Shown piece after piece: positions 1 to 6,006 of a stretch of DNA of 6,006 bases (position 1 is its first letter; each line of letters opens with the position of its first letter). Origin of the DNA: an uncultured Schwartzia sp. (GTDB lineage: Bacteria; Bacillota; Negativicutes; Selenomonadales; Selenomonadaceae); contig CAJPQU010000122.1 in assembly GCA_905372875.1 (NCBI GenBank), forward strand, positions 1 to 6,006. Direction: 5' to 3'. The notes beneath the pieces were generated by a model. It made no database searches and was not told the origin of the DNA. It saw only the letters and a program-made list of their open reading frames with translations. The position numbers and the translations under genes were made by a program.

Positions 1-3000
1 TGTCCGCGCCGGTAAGATTGAGTCCCGTTCCCCCGGCTTTCAGAGAAATCAAAAAGGCGGGCGTATCCCCGGCGTTGAAGGCGTTGACAAGGTGAAGCCG
101 TTCCTCGGCCGGTGTTTGCCCGTCGAGATAGGAATAGGAGAGATGTTTCTCATCCAGGCGGGCGGCGATGCGGCGCAGCATGACGGTGAACTGCGAAAAG
201 ATGAGGAGCCGGTGCCCCGACGCGGCGGCTTCTTCCACCAGATCCAGAAGGAGATCAAGTTTTCCCGAACCGCCGTCATATCCTTCCAAAAAGAGGGCCG
301 GATCGCAAGCGATCTGCCGCAGGCGCGTCAGAATAGCTAAAATTTTGATTCGTCCGATATCCACCCCGTGTTCCGCCAAGATGGCGGCAAATTCCTTCTG
401 ACTGCGCAGGAACCATGCCTTATACAGCTTCTCCTGCTTTGGCGTCATCTCAGTCACCAGCTTGCTCTCCACCTTATCGGGCAGCTCTGTCAGCACATCC
501 TTTTTCAGCCGCCGCAGGATAAAAGGAGCGATATGACGGCGCAATTCAGCCGCCGCGCGCCGGTTTTCGTCCCGCACGATGGGAATCTCGTAGCGGGTGC
601 GGAACTGTGGGTAAGAGAGCAGATACCCCGGCATGAGGAAATCAAAGATGGACCAAAGCTCTGTCAGGGTATTTTCGATGGGCGTACCGGTGAGGGCAAA
701 ATACCCGCCCGTCTTGAGGCGCTTCACCGCTTTGGCGTTTTGGGTGGCAGGATTTTTGATGTGCTGGGCCTCGTCCAAAAAGACGTAGCGGAAGGTTTTT
801 GTCCCATAGTCGGCAATGTCCCGCTTTAAGAGATGATACGTGGTCACCACCACATCCGAATCATCCGCCGCCGCGAGCTTTTCCCGCCGCTCAGCCTTCG
901 TTCCGGCGATGGCTGAAGCCCGAAGTTCCGGCGCAAACCGGGCGATCTCCTCGATCCAATTATACATGAGAGAGGTGGGCGTCACCACCAGCGTAGGGCG
1001 CGCTCCCTCGGCTCGCTTGGCCAGCAGGAAAGCAATGACCTCAATGGTCTTTCCCAGCCCCATATCGTCAGCCAATATCCCTCCCAAATGATACTCGGAA
1101 AGCGCCATAAGCCAGTTGAACCCCTGTGCCTGATAGTCCCGCAGGACGCTGGTCATCGTCTCAGGCACAGGCCAGGCGTCTTGTTTTGGCCGGGTGATCG
1201 CCGTCACCAGCCGCGAAAACGCCTCGCTGCGCTCTAAGTGCAGATTGGGTTCTTCCCGGGCCGCCGTGTCTAAATAAAGGGCCGTGGAAAGGGGCGCCAC
1301 CGCCTTATCCCCGCATCTTTCCAAGGCAGCCGAGTCCATGAGCTCCGCCAGCAGGTCCAGCTGCTGCTCCCCCAGCGTTACAAAGCTGCCGTCTTTCAGG
1401 CGGTGATAGCGCCGCTTCAACCGATAAGAATTGAGAACGGCAGCCACCTCCGCGAAATCCATCCCTTCCGCCGAAAAACGCACTTCCAAGAGAGCATCGG
1501 GGCTGACGCTGACGCCCACTTTTACCGGCGGCATGTTCCGCACCGGACGGCGGCGAAAGATCTCAGCGTAAAAAACCGTTGCCCTCTCGCTCAAGGCCGG
1601 CAACCCCTCCGCCAGAAAATCGTAGCTCGCCTCTTCTTCCGGCTGCACCAAACGGCCATCCTCCACGGTGAACCCGTAAGCGAAAAAGATTCCCTTGACC
1701 CGCTCTTCCGCCGCCGTATCGCGCAAAAGCCTTTTCCCATTATGTTCCCCGGGCGGCATTTCCCGGAGCGGATCATACTGCGCCGCGCCATAACGAAAAA
1801 GCAGCCGCGCCTCAATCCCTTCCCGGTAGTAATCGAGATAAATCTCTGCCGCCAGAGGCAGCGCCTCATAGCGTGCCGAGAACGAAGGGGCGATCTCCAC
1901 TTCGGCCACGTTTTTCACCACGGGCAGCACCGACGAAAAGAACGCTTCCACCTGATTCTTCCCCAACGTCAAGGCATCGGCTCCGTCAAAGCCCTCGGCC
2001 AGCCGCGCCAAATCATCGGCTTTTTCTGGCGGCACCCGGTAGATGACGGAGTCAAGGAGCGCCAAACGCCCCGCGGGATCAAGCAGCAGCAGCGGCGCTC
2101 CTTCCGTCAATGTCACCGTCCCCCCCTCACCCGCGTCTTCCAATCGCAGGCGGAGGGGCGGCAGGCCCTCTTCCACGCACACTTCCCGCGTTTCTTCTTC
2201 CCATGCCAGGGGAAAAACCTCGCCCGCCATGAGAGTGAGGAACGCGTCCAGGCGCGACGGGGTGAGATAAAACTGTTTTTTGGAAAAGCACCGCCCGGCA
2301 TTGCTTACATCCCAGTACAAAAGACTCTGCTCATCCTGCCACGCCGTTTTTAAGAGCGCCCACAGCTTTTCCGAAAACCCCGGTGCAAAATGCAGCGCTT
2401 CGCGCGTCAGCGTAAATTGCTTGCCGAAGTGAACTTCTCGTCCGTTATCGAGGCTCGCCATCATTTCCGAAATATTCTGCACGACGTAGAGGCGTTCCCG
2501 CCCGATGCGAAATTCCAGCCAAGCGCGCAGGCGTCCGTAGATCGTTCCCATCCCCAAGGTAGGAAGCAGGCGAATCGGAGGCTCTCCCTCCCGGAGCGCC
2601 GCTTTTTCTGCAGCGAACAACTCTAAAAACCGCGTCCCCGCCGCTGTCTTACCCGTCTTTCGTTCCGTCTGCCGCAGACGCTTTTGCTGAAGTGCCTGCA
2701 CCGCTTTCAAAAGCGCCGCGACATGCTTGCAGGCGTTCCGATACACTTGGGAAGCGGGGCAGGTACAGGTATATTCCCATACCCGGTCATCGGTGCCCAC
2801 TTCCGCCGTAACCTCGTAAACGGCGGAGCCCGAAACCGGCGCCCGATACACCGCAGTTTTTCCCCGGGGTTCCTCCGTGACTCGGCCCACCGCCCCCTGC
2901 TCATAATAGCGGCAGCCCTTCTCATAGGCCCGCTCTCCGGCCAGAGAACGAATGTCGATATTTTTCAGCAAGGCTGCCGCCCCCTTTTTGTTCCATACAC

Positions 3001-3040
3001 CCAAGGCCATGCCGCGGCCAACCCATTGTCCCCGCAGCAT
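1..3040 (-). CDS. SWIM zinc-finger SNF2-family helicase-like ATPase (3' end beyond left edge)
   Basis: One uninterrupted frame of 1013 codons covers the left half of the window and runs off the left edge. An N-terminal SWIM zinc finger is visible as C92-x-C94-x9-C104-x-H106. A long weakly conserved stretch follows (about 110-620), as in bacterial SNF2 helicase-associated proteins. The SNF2 ATPase core then begins: Walker A DDMGLGKT (658-665, Lys664), Walker B DEAQ (756-759), motif III LTGTPIEN (783-790), FSQF (948-951) and motif V GGTGLNL (1003-1009). Motif VI, with its arginine finger, must lie outside the window. Family members are double-stranded-DNA translocases thought to remodel protein-nucleic-acid complexes; the cellular target of this bacterial branch is not established. 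The ATG at 3040 is chosen because GAGGG (3045-3049) precedes it by 4 nt. ATG 3010 is an alternative without a good ribosome site, and an in-frame TGA at 3071-3073 limits the 5' end. No frameshift was seen. Confidence 0.95.
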   Translation of the reverse strand, partial: MLRGQWVGRGMALGVWNKKGAAALLKNIDIRSLAGERAYEKGCRYYEQGAVGRVTEEPRGKTAVYRAPVSGSAVYEVTAEVGTDDRVWEYTCTCPASQVYRNACKHVAALLKAVQALQQKRLRQTERKTGKTAAGTRFLELFAAEKAALREGEPPIRLLPTLGMGTIYGRLRAWLEFRIGRERLYVVQNISEMMASLDNGREVHFGKQFTLTREALHFAPGFSEKLWALLKTAWQDEQSLLYWDVSNAGRCFSKKQFYLTPSRLDAFLTLMAGEVFPLAWEEETREVCVEEGLPPLRLRLEDAGEGGTVTLTEGAPLLLLDPAGRLALLDSVIYRVPPEKADDLARLAEGFDGADALTLGKNQVEAFFSSVLPVVKNVAEVEIAPSFSARYEALPLAAEIYLDYYREGIEARLLFRYGAAQYDPLREMPPGEHNGKRLLRDTAAEERVKGIFFAYGFTVEDGRLVQPEEEASYDFLAEGLPALSERATVFYAEIFRRRPVRNMPPVKVGVSVSPDALLEVRFSAEGMDFAEVAAVLNSYRLKRRYHRLKDGSFVTLGEQQLDLLAELMDSAALERCGDKAVAPLSTALYLDTAAREEPNLHLERSEAFSRLVTAITRPKQDAWPVPETMTSVLRDYQAQGFNWLMALSEYHLGGILADDMGLGKTIEVIAFLLAKRAEGARPTLVVTPTSLMYNWIEEIARFAPELRASAIAGTKAERREKLAAADDSDVVVTTYHLLKRDIADYGTKTFRYVFLDEAQHIKNPATQNAKAVKRLKTGGYFALTGTPIENTLTELWSIFDFLMPGYLLSYPQFRTRYEIPIVRDENRRAAAELRRHIAPFILRRLKKDVLTELPDKVESKLVTEMTPKQEKLYKAWFLRSQKEFAAILAEHGVDIGRIKILAILTRLRQIACDPALFLEGYDGGSGKLDLLLDLVEEAAASGHRLLIFSQFTVMLRRIAARLDEKHLSYSYLDGQTPAEERLHLVNAFNAGDTPAFLISLKAGGTGLNLTGAD

Positions 3041-3326
3041 CAGGCCCTCGTTCTTTACAACGTACGCCGCTCATTTTCCCCGTCCCGCCGCGGCCCCGTT
3101 GCCTCACCATTGGAAAAGAGCCACGCGCCCCGACGCCCAGCGTCGGTCGATGGCTCCTCGCATCTTATTTTGTCCGGTTGCGTCCGTTCTCTGCCGCGCG
3201 TTCCTGCGCAAAATCGGCCTCGGCCATCTCTGCCCGTCCTGCTGTCCAACGATCCCAAAGATAAACCGCAAAGAGGCCGCACCTCAAAATCGCCGGTTCC
3301 TTCGAGCAAGCTTCTCTATTATGGCC
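3041..3326. other. Intergenic gap between ychF and the SNF2 gene, no confident gene
   Basis: This stretch of about 286 nt separates the ychF stop from the chosen SNF2 start. On the minus strand it holds a possible 40-codon ORF (3287-3165, TTG start, TAA stop) preceded by AAGGAA at 3297-3302 with 9 nt spacing. Its predicted product resembles no family I recognise. A second minus-strand frame (3309-3055) stays open for 84 codons, but its Arg/Gly-rich composition looks like a shadow. A 7-bp hairpin lies at 3130-3146. I could not find a convincing SigA promoter for the SNF2 gene or a strong intrinsic terminator for ychF. The best terminator-like element is a 4-bp GAGG/CCTC stem followed by only three T (about 3269-3285 on the minus strand), which is too weak to call. 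The gap may be a long leader of the SNF2 mRNA or the remnant of a lost small gene. Confidence 0.6.
3130..3146. repeat. Perfect 7-bp inverted repeat (hairpin), 3-nt loop
   Basis: CCGACGC at 3130-3136 is the exact reverse complement of GCGTCGG at 3140-3146, with a 3-nt loop between. It lies in the ychF-SNF2 gap, about 90 nt upstream of the SNF2 start. There is no T-run directly after the stem on either strand; the nearest one, on the minus strand, begins more than 10 nt later. A simple intrinsic terminator is therefore unlikely. It could be an mRNA-leader structure, a weak protein-binding palindrome, or chance in GC-rich sequence. Confidence 0.5.
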
Positions 3327-4433
3327 TTACACGTTGAAACGGAAATAGGTCACGTCCCCGTCCTGCATGATGTACTCCTTGCCTTCGAGGCGCACCTGCC
3401 CTTTCTCCCGGGCCGCCGCCGTGCTGCCCGCCGCCACCAAATCATCGTAGGTCACGATTTCCGCCCGGATGAAGCCCCGTTCGATATCCGAATGAATCTT
3501 TCCCGCGGCTTTCGGCGCCGTCGTCTCCCGGGGGATGGTCCAAGCCCGGCACTCATCCGGCCCCGCCGTGAGAAAGGTCATGAGGTTTAAGAGAGAAAAG
3601 GCTTTTTTAATGAGGCGATCCAGCCCCGACTCCGCAAGGCCGATGGCCGCGAGGAATTCCTTCGCCTCTTCGCCGCTGAGCTCAGCGATCTCGGCCTCTA
3701 CCTTGGCTGAAATCGCCACCACTTCCGCTCCCTCCGCGGCCGCGTATTCCTTGACCCGCTGTACAAACGGATTCTCCTTCTCCGCCGTCGCCGCCTCATC
3801 CTCCGCCACATTGGCCACATAGAGCGTCGGCTTCATGGTGAGCAGCGTCATCTCCCGAAGCAGCGCCGCTTCCGCCTCGGAGAAATCAAGCTGCCGCGCC
3901 GGACGCCCTTCGGACAGCGACGAAGCGACGCGCTCCAATAGCGCCGCCTCCGCCTTCGCTTCCTTGCTGCCGCTCTTCATGGCGCGCAGGAGCTTCTCCC
4001 GACGCTTTTCTACCGTTTCCAAATCGGCGAGGCACAGCTCCGTGGTAATGATCCCGATGTCCCGAATGGGGTCCACCGCCCCCTCCACATGAGTAATGTC
4101 CGCGTCCTCAAAGCAGCGCACCACATGGGCGATGGCGTCCACCTGCCGGATATGCTCCAAGAATTTATTCCCCAGCCCCTCGCCCTTCGACGCCCCCTTC
4201 ACGAGGCCCGCGATGTCTACAAAACGCACCGCCGCCGGAGTGGTCTTCTTCGACTGATACATCTCATGGAGCACGGCAAGACGCGCGTCCGGCACGTCCA
4301 CCACCCCCACGTTCGGCTCAATGGTGCAGAAAGGATAATTCTCCGCCTGGGCCCCCGCCCGGGTGATAGCGTTAAACAACGTACTCTTTCCCACATTGGG
4401 CAGCCCCACGATGCCCACTTCCAAATTGCTCAA
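3327..4433 (-). CDS. ychF: Redox-regulated ATPase YchF (Obg-like/OLA1 family)
   Basis: This 368-residue protein is close to the usual YchF length of about 363-366. It is a cytosolic TRAFAC-class P-loop NTPase related to Obg. YchF/OLA1 proteins hydrolyse ATP in preference to GTP, associate with ribosomes and are linked to translation and oxidative-stress responses. The G1 loop is GLPNVGKST (10-18), the switch region NYPFCTIEPNVG lies at 32-43, and G3 is DIAGL (73-77). G4 is N208-x-x-E211 rather than NKxD, which fits the relaxed nucleotide specificity of the family. A helical middle segment (about 130-200) and a C-terminal TGS domain (about 285-366, ending FRFNV) complete the architecture. The start is TTG at 4433: it gives the conserved N-terminus and has AGGTGG 8 nt upstream. 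A nearby ATG at 4440 is out of frame. A promoter at 4467-4495 probably drives it separately from the radical SAM gene 31 nt upstream. Confidence 0.98.
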   Translation of the reverse strand: MSNLEVGIVGLPNVGKSTLFNAITRAGAQAENYPFCTIEPNVGVVDVPDARLAVLHEMYQSKKTTPAAVRFVDIAGLVKGASKGEGLGNKFLEHIRQVDAIAHVVRCFEDADITHVEGAVDPIRDIGIITTELCLADLETVEKRREKLLRAMKSGSKEAKAEAALLERVASSLSEGRPARQLDFSEAEAALLREMTLLTMKPTLYVANVAEDEAATAEKENPFVQRVKEYAAAEGAEVVAISAKVEAEIAELSGEEAKEFLAAIGLAESGLDRLIKKAFSLLNLMTFLTAGPDECRAWTIPRETTAPKAAGKIHSDIERGFIRAEIVTYDDLVAAGSTAAAREKGQVRLEGKEYIMQDGDVTYFRFNV

Positions 4434-4441
4434 GGCTCATT

Positions 4442-4447
4442 CCACCT
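4442..4447 (-). promoter_or_regulatory. Shine-Dalgarno site that fixes the ychF TTG start
   Basis: AGGTGG on the minus strand lies 8 nt upstream of the TTG at 4433, which is ideal spacing. It lies only 1 nt upstream of the out-of-frame ATG at 4440, too close for initiation there. This supports TTG as the true start. Confidence 0.85.
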
Positions 4448-4464
4448 TTTACGTTCATATATTG

Positions 4465-5529
4465 TTATTGTAGTGTATCGTTCTCCCTTTGACAAGGCGC
4501 GGGGGAAACCTCGTGGATCGTCCCCTGCCCGGCATCTAACCGATCGCCGGAGCGGCGCAGGCGCTTCCTGTTTGTTTCTGCCGCCTGCAACACCCCGCGG
4601 CCATCGAAAACCGGGACGAATTTTTCCGAAGCGGTCTTGCCCTCCTGCACATAGCAGCGGGTGATCCCTAAGCGGAGAGCGTGTTCCACCACGGACTGGT
4701 ATTCAAAGGTGGTGAGAGGGCGGTTGATTTCCGGGAACGCCGCCGCTCGATAAAGAGGCGTGTACTGATTCATGAGCGACAGCAGTACATCATCGCCAAA
4801 TTCCTCCCACAGCCAATCGAGGATCGCCATGCTCTCATGACGCCGCCCCGGCAGCACTAAATGGCGCACCAACACCCCCGAGCGCAGGATGCCGTCCTCC
4901 CCCATCACCGGCGCTCCCTTCGCCCGCACCATCGCCCGGATGGCCTCTTGCGCCCAGTGAAAGTACCCGGGGGCGGCGGCGTAGCGGATCGCGGATTCCT
5001 CCGATAGATATTTCAGGTCAGGCAGAAAGACGTCCACCGCATCGGCCAGCCGCTCCACCAAATCCGCCTTTTCGTAGCCGCTGCTGTTCCAAACCACCGG
5101 CAGGCGAAGCCCCCGCTCCCGGGCGTCCCGCAAGGCCGCCAATATCTGCGGCGCGTAATGGGTGGGCGTCACCAAGTCCAGCGTCGCCGCCCCCCGCGCC
5201 TGCTGCTCCAAAAAAATATCCGCCAGCCGCGCCTCGCTCACCGCGACGCCGCGGCCCTCGCTGCTGATTACGGAATTTTGGCAAAATACGCAGCGCAGGC
5301 TGCAATGGGAAAAGAACACCGTTCCCGCGCCCTTTGCCCCCGTCAGGCACGGCTCCTCCCAAGGGTGGATCTGTGCCAGTGCCACCTCAGCCGCCGCCCC
5401 GGCGCCGCAGTAGCCACGCTCCCCCGCCAAGCGGTCTGCGCCGCAGTCCCGAGGACAGAGCCGGCAGGCGGAAAGGGACAGAATCTCATCCTCAGCCATA
5501 GAGATCCGGCCGCCGATCAGCGAAAACAT
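4465..5529 (-). CDS. PflX-type radical SAM protein (COG1313, pyruvate formate-lyase-activating-enzyme-like)
   Basis: This 354-residue protein carries the radical SAM cluster motif C76-x3-C80-x2-C83 (context SHCSLRCVFCQN), which ligates a [4Fe-4S] cluster that cleaves S-adenosylmethionine. Upstream is a second cysteine set, C22-x2-C25-x3-C29 and C41, in the CxxCPRxCG...GYCG context typical of the PflX group. Other core motifs are NSSGYE (148-153), DLKY (171-174), VRHLVLPG (221-228) and QYTP (255-258). Members are often labelled PFL-activating enzymes, but no pyruvate formate-lyase lies in the window and the substrate is unknown. ATG 5529 has GGGAG 4 nt upstream and overlaps the amidase gene by 38 nt. 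ATG 5499 (residue 11) overlaps by only 8 nt, has a weaker site and keeps all cysteines, so the start is uncertain. The last 40 or so residues (about 313-354) extend past the usual domain end, and the ychF promoter overlaps their codons. Confidence 0.92.
   Translation of the reverse strand: MFSLIGGRISMAEDEILSLSACRLCPRDCGADRLAGERGYCGAGAAAEVALAQIHPWEEPCLTGAKGAGTVFFSHCSLRCVFCQNSVISSEGRGVAVSEARLADIFLEQQARGAATLDLVTPTHYAPQILAALRDARERGLRLPVVWNSSGYEKADLVERLADAVDVFLPDLKYLSEESAIRYAAAPGYFHWAQEAIRAMVRAKGAPVMGEDGILRSGVLVRHLVLPGRRHESMAILDWLWEEFGDDVLLSLMNQYTPLYRAAAFPEINRPLTTFEYQSVVEHALRLGITRCYVQEGKTASEKFVPVFDGRGVLQAAETNRKRLRRSGDRLDAGQGTIHEVSPAPCQRENDTLQ
4467..4495 (-). promoter_or_regulatory. SigA/sigma70-type promoter for ychF
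   Basis: On the minus strand the -35 box TTGTCA (4495-4490) and the -10 box TACAAT (4472-4467) each differ from consensus by one base. They are separated by exactly 17 nt. The predicted transcription start is near 4460, giving a leader of about 26 nt that contains the ychF ribosome site. The promoter lies within the last ten or so codons and the stop codon of the radical SAM gene. The local sequence is much more AT-rich than the coding DNA around it, which supports a selected regulatory site. Read from sequence only; no transcript data. Confidence 0.75.
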
Positions 5530-6006
5530 TGATCTCCCGGCGAATCTTTTCCCGCACCGTCAGATCGCAGTCCGCCGTCAAAATGGTCTCCCCGGCCGCC
5601 GCCTCCGCCAATCGCTCGCCCCACGGATCGAGGATGACCGACCGCCCCGCCAGAGGCAAGCCATTGGCAAAAGCCCCGCTGCCGTTGGCCGCCGCCAAAA
5701 AAATCTGATTCTCGATGGCCCGGGCTTGGGTCAGGACGCGCCAGTGCATTTCCCGCACCGTCGGCCACTGCGCCGGAAGAAAGAGGACGCTGATATCCTC
5801 CCGGGCCAGACGCCGCACCAATTCGGGAAAGCGCAGATCGTAGCAGATGATCACGGCGCACCGCACCCCGTCCAGCGTAAATACCGTCACCTGCTCTCCC
5901 GGGGCAAACACCTGCCCCTCGCCCCCCGCCGAAAAGAGATGGGTCTTATCGTAGGAGGCGGTGAGATGGCCCTCTCGGTCGTAGACGAAGCAGCGGTTCG
6001 CCACAC
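5492..6006 (-). CDS. Carbon-nitrogen (nitrilase superfamily) hydrolase, omega-amidase/YafV-like, 5' end missing
   Basis: The frame is open through the right edge, so the N-terminal third (roughly 90-100 residues, with the catalytic Glu) is missing; the GTG at 6004 is an internal codon, not a start. Counting from that codon, the catalytic Lys is in YDKTHLF (Lys20) and the nucleophilic Cys is in ICYDLRFPEL (Cys54). Other family hallmarks are PAQWP (77-81), an RAIENQ motif, DPWGE near residue 127 and a C-terminus ending DRRPDLYG. These patterns match the Nit2/YafV branch, cytosolic amidases that hydrolyse 2-oxoglutaramate, 2-oxosuccinamate or deaminated glutathione, which are side products of transaminases. 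The precise substrate cannot be set from this fragment. The stop at 5492 lies inside the radical SAM gene, which points to co-transcription and translational coupling. Confidence 0.93.
   Translation of the reverse strand, partial: VANRCFVYDREGHLTASYDKTHLFSAGGEGQVFAPGEQVTVFTLDGVRCAVIICYDLRFPELVRRLAREDISVLFLPAQWPTVREMHWRVLTQARAIENQIFLAAANGSGAFANGLPLAGRSVILDPWGERLAEAAAGETILTADCDLTVREKIRREINVFADRRPDLYG

Noticed and set aside
1403..2353. 316-codon plus-strand open frame
   Set aside because: It lies entirely antisense to the SNF2-family gene, whose frame shows clear motifs. The predicted product is His/Arg/Gln-rich with no family features, as expected for a GC-rich shadow frame.
3269..3285. Possible ychF terminator (GAGG/CCTC stem followed by TTT, minus strand)
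   Set aside because: The stem is only 4 bp and the T-run three bases, too weak to call an intrinsic terminator.
3055..3309. 84-codon minus-strand frame in the ychF-SNF2 gap
   Set aside because: It is Arg/Gly/Glu-rich without secondary-structure periodicity or motifs, and it competes with the shorter ORF at 3287-3165. It is probably chance in GC-rich DNA.
3310..3350. CATAAT hexamer just after the ychF stop as a -10 box for the SNF2 gene
   Set aside because: No acceptable -35 hexamer occurs 16-18 nt upstream (only ATTTCC-like sequence), so a promoter is not supported.
2684..3590. Two long overlapping plus-strand frames (2684-3337 and 2952-3590) that cross the ychF-SNF2 gap
   Set aside because: They look attractive because they span the gap, but they extend antisense into both flanking genes. 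They are Pro/Arg/Ser-rich, overlap each other and resemble no protein family.
4089..4664. 191-codon plus-strand frame across the ychF start
   Set aside because: It is antisense to ychF and the radical SAM gene, both with firm family motifs, and its composition is typical of a shadow frame.
6004..6004. GTG at 6004 as the start of the amidase gene
   Set aside because: The family needs about 90-100 more N-terminal residues including the catalytic Glu, and the frame stays open to the edge, so this is an internal valine codon.

Overview
The window is ordinary bacterial chromosome at moderately high GC. It carries four genes, all on the minus strand, so transcription runs from right to left. Tight gene packing, good Shine-Dalgarno sites, a consensus-like SigA promoter and the gene content suggest an anaerobic Bacillota-type organism. 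A Negativicutes-like lineage would fit, but that is an inference from gene content and base composition, not a marker-based placement.

From right to left there is first the 3' two-thirds of a nitrilase-superfamily amidase gene (5' end outside the window). It is overlapped by a PflX-type (COG1313) radical SAM gene. After a 31-nt gap comes ychF, a universally conserved P-loop ATPase/GTPase with a TTG start. A gap of about 286 nt without a confident gene follows. The left half (1-3040) is one long open frame for a SWIM zinc-finger/SNF2 helicase-like ATPase whose C-terminus lies beyond the left edge.

The amidase and radical SAM genes overlap and are very likely co-transcribed. A well-formed SigA-type promoter (TTGTCA, 17 nt, TACAAT) sits inside the last codons of the radical SAM gene, so ychF can probably be transcribed independently of its upstream neighbours. 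No shared pathway for the four genes is evident: one is a housekeeping translation/stress ATPase, one a remodelling ATPase, and two are small-molecule or protein-modifying enzymes of unknown exact substrate.

I found no mobile element, CRISPR array, tRNA, rRNA or defence island, and nothing that amounts to a new system. The several long plus-strand open frames are antisense shadows of the GC-rich minus-strand genes. The points most worth checking are the internal ychF promoter, the TTG start with an out-of-frame ATG beside it, the contents of the ychF-SNF2 gap, and the unusual tail of the radical SAM protein.
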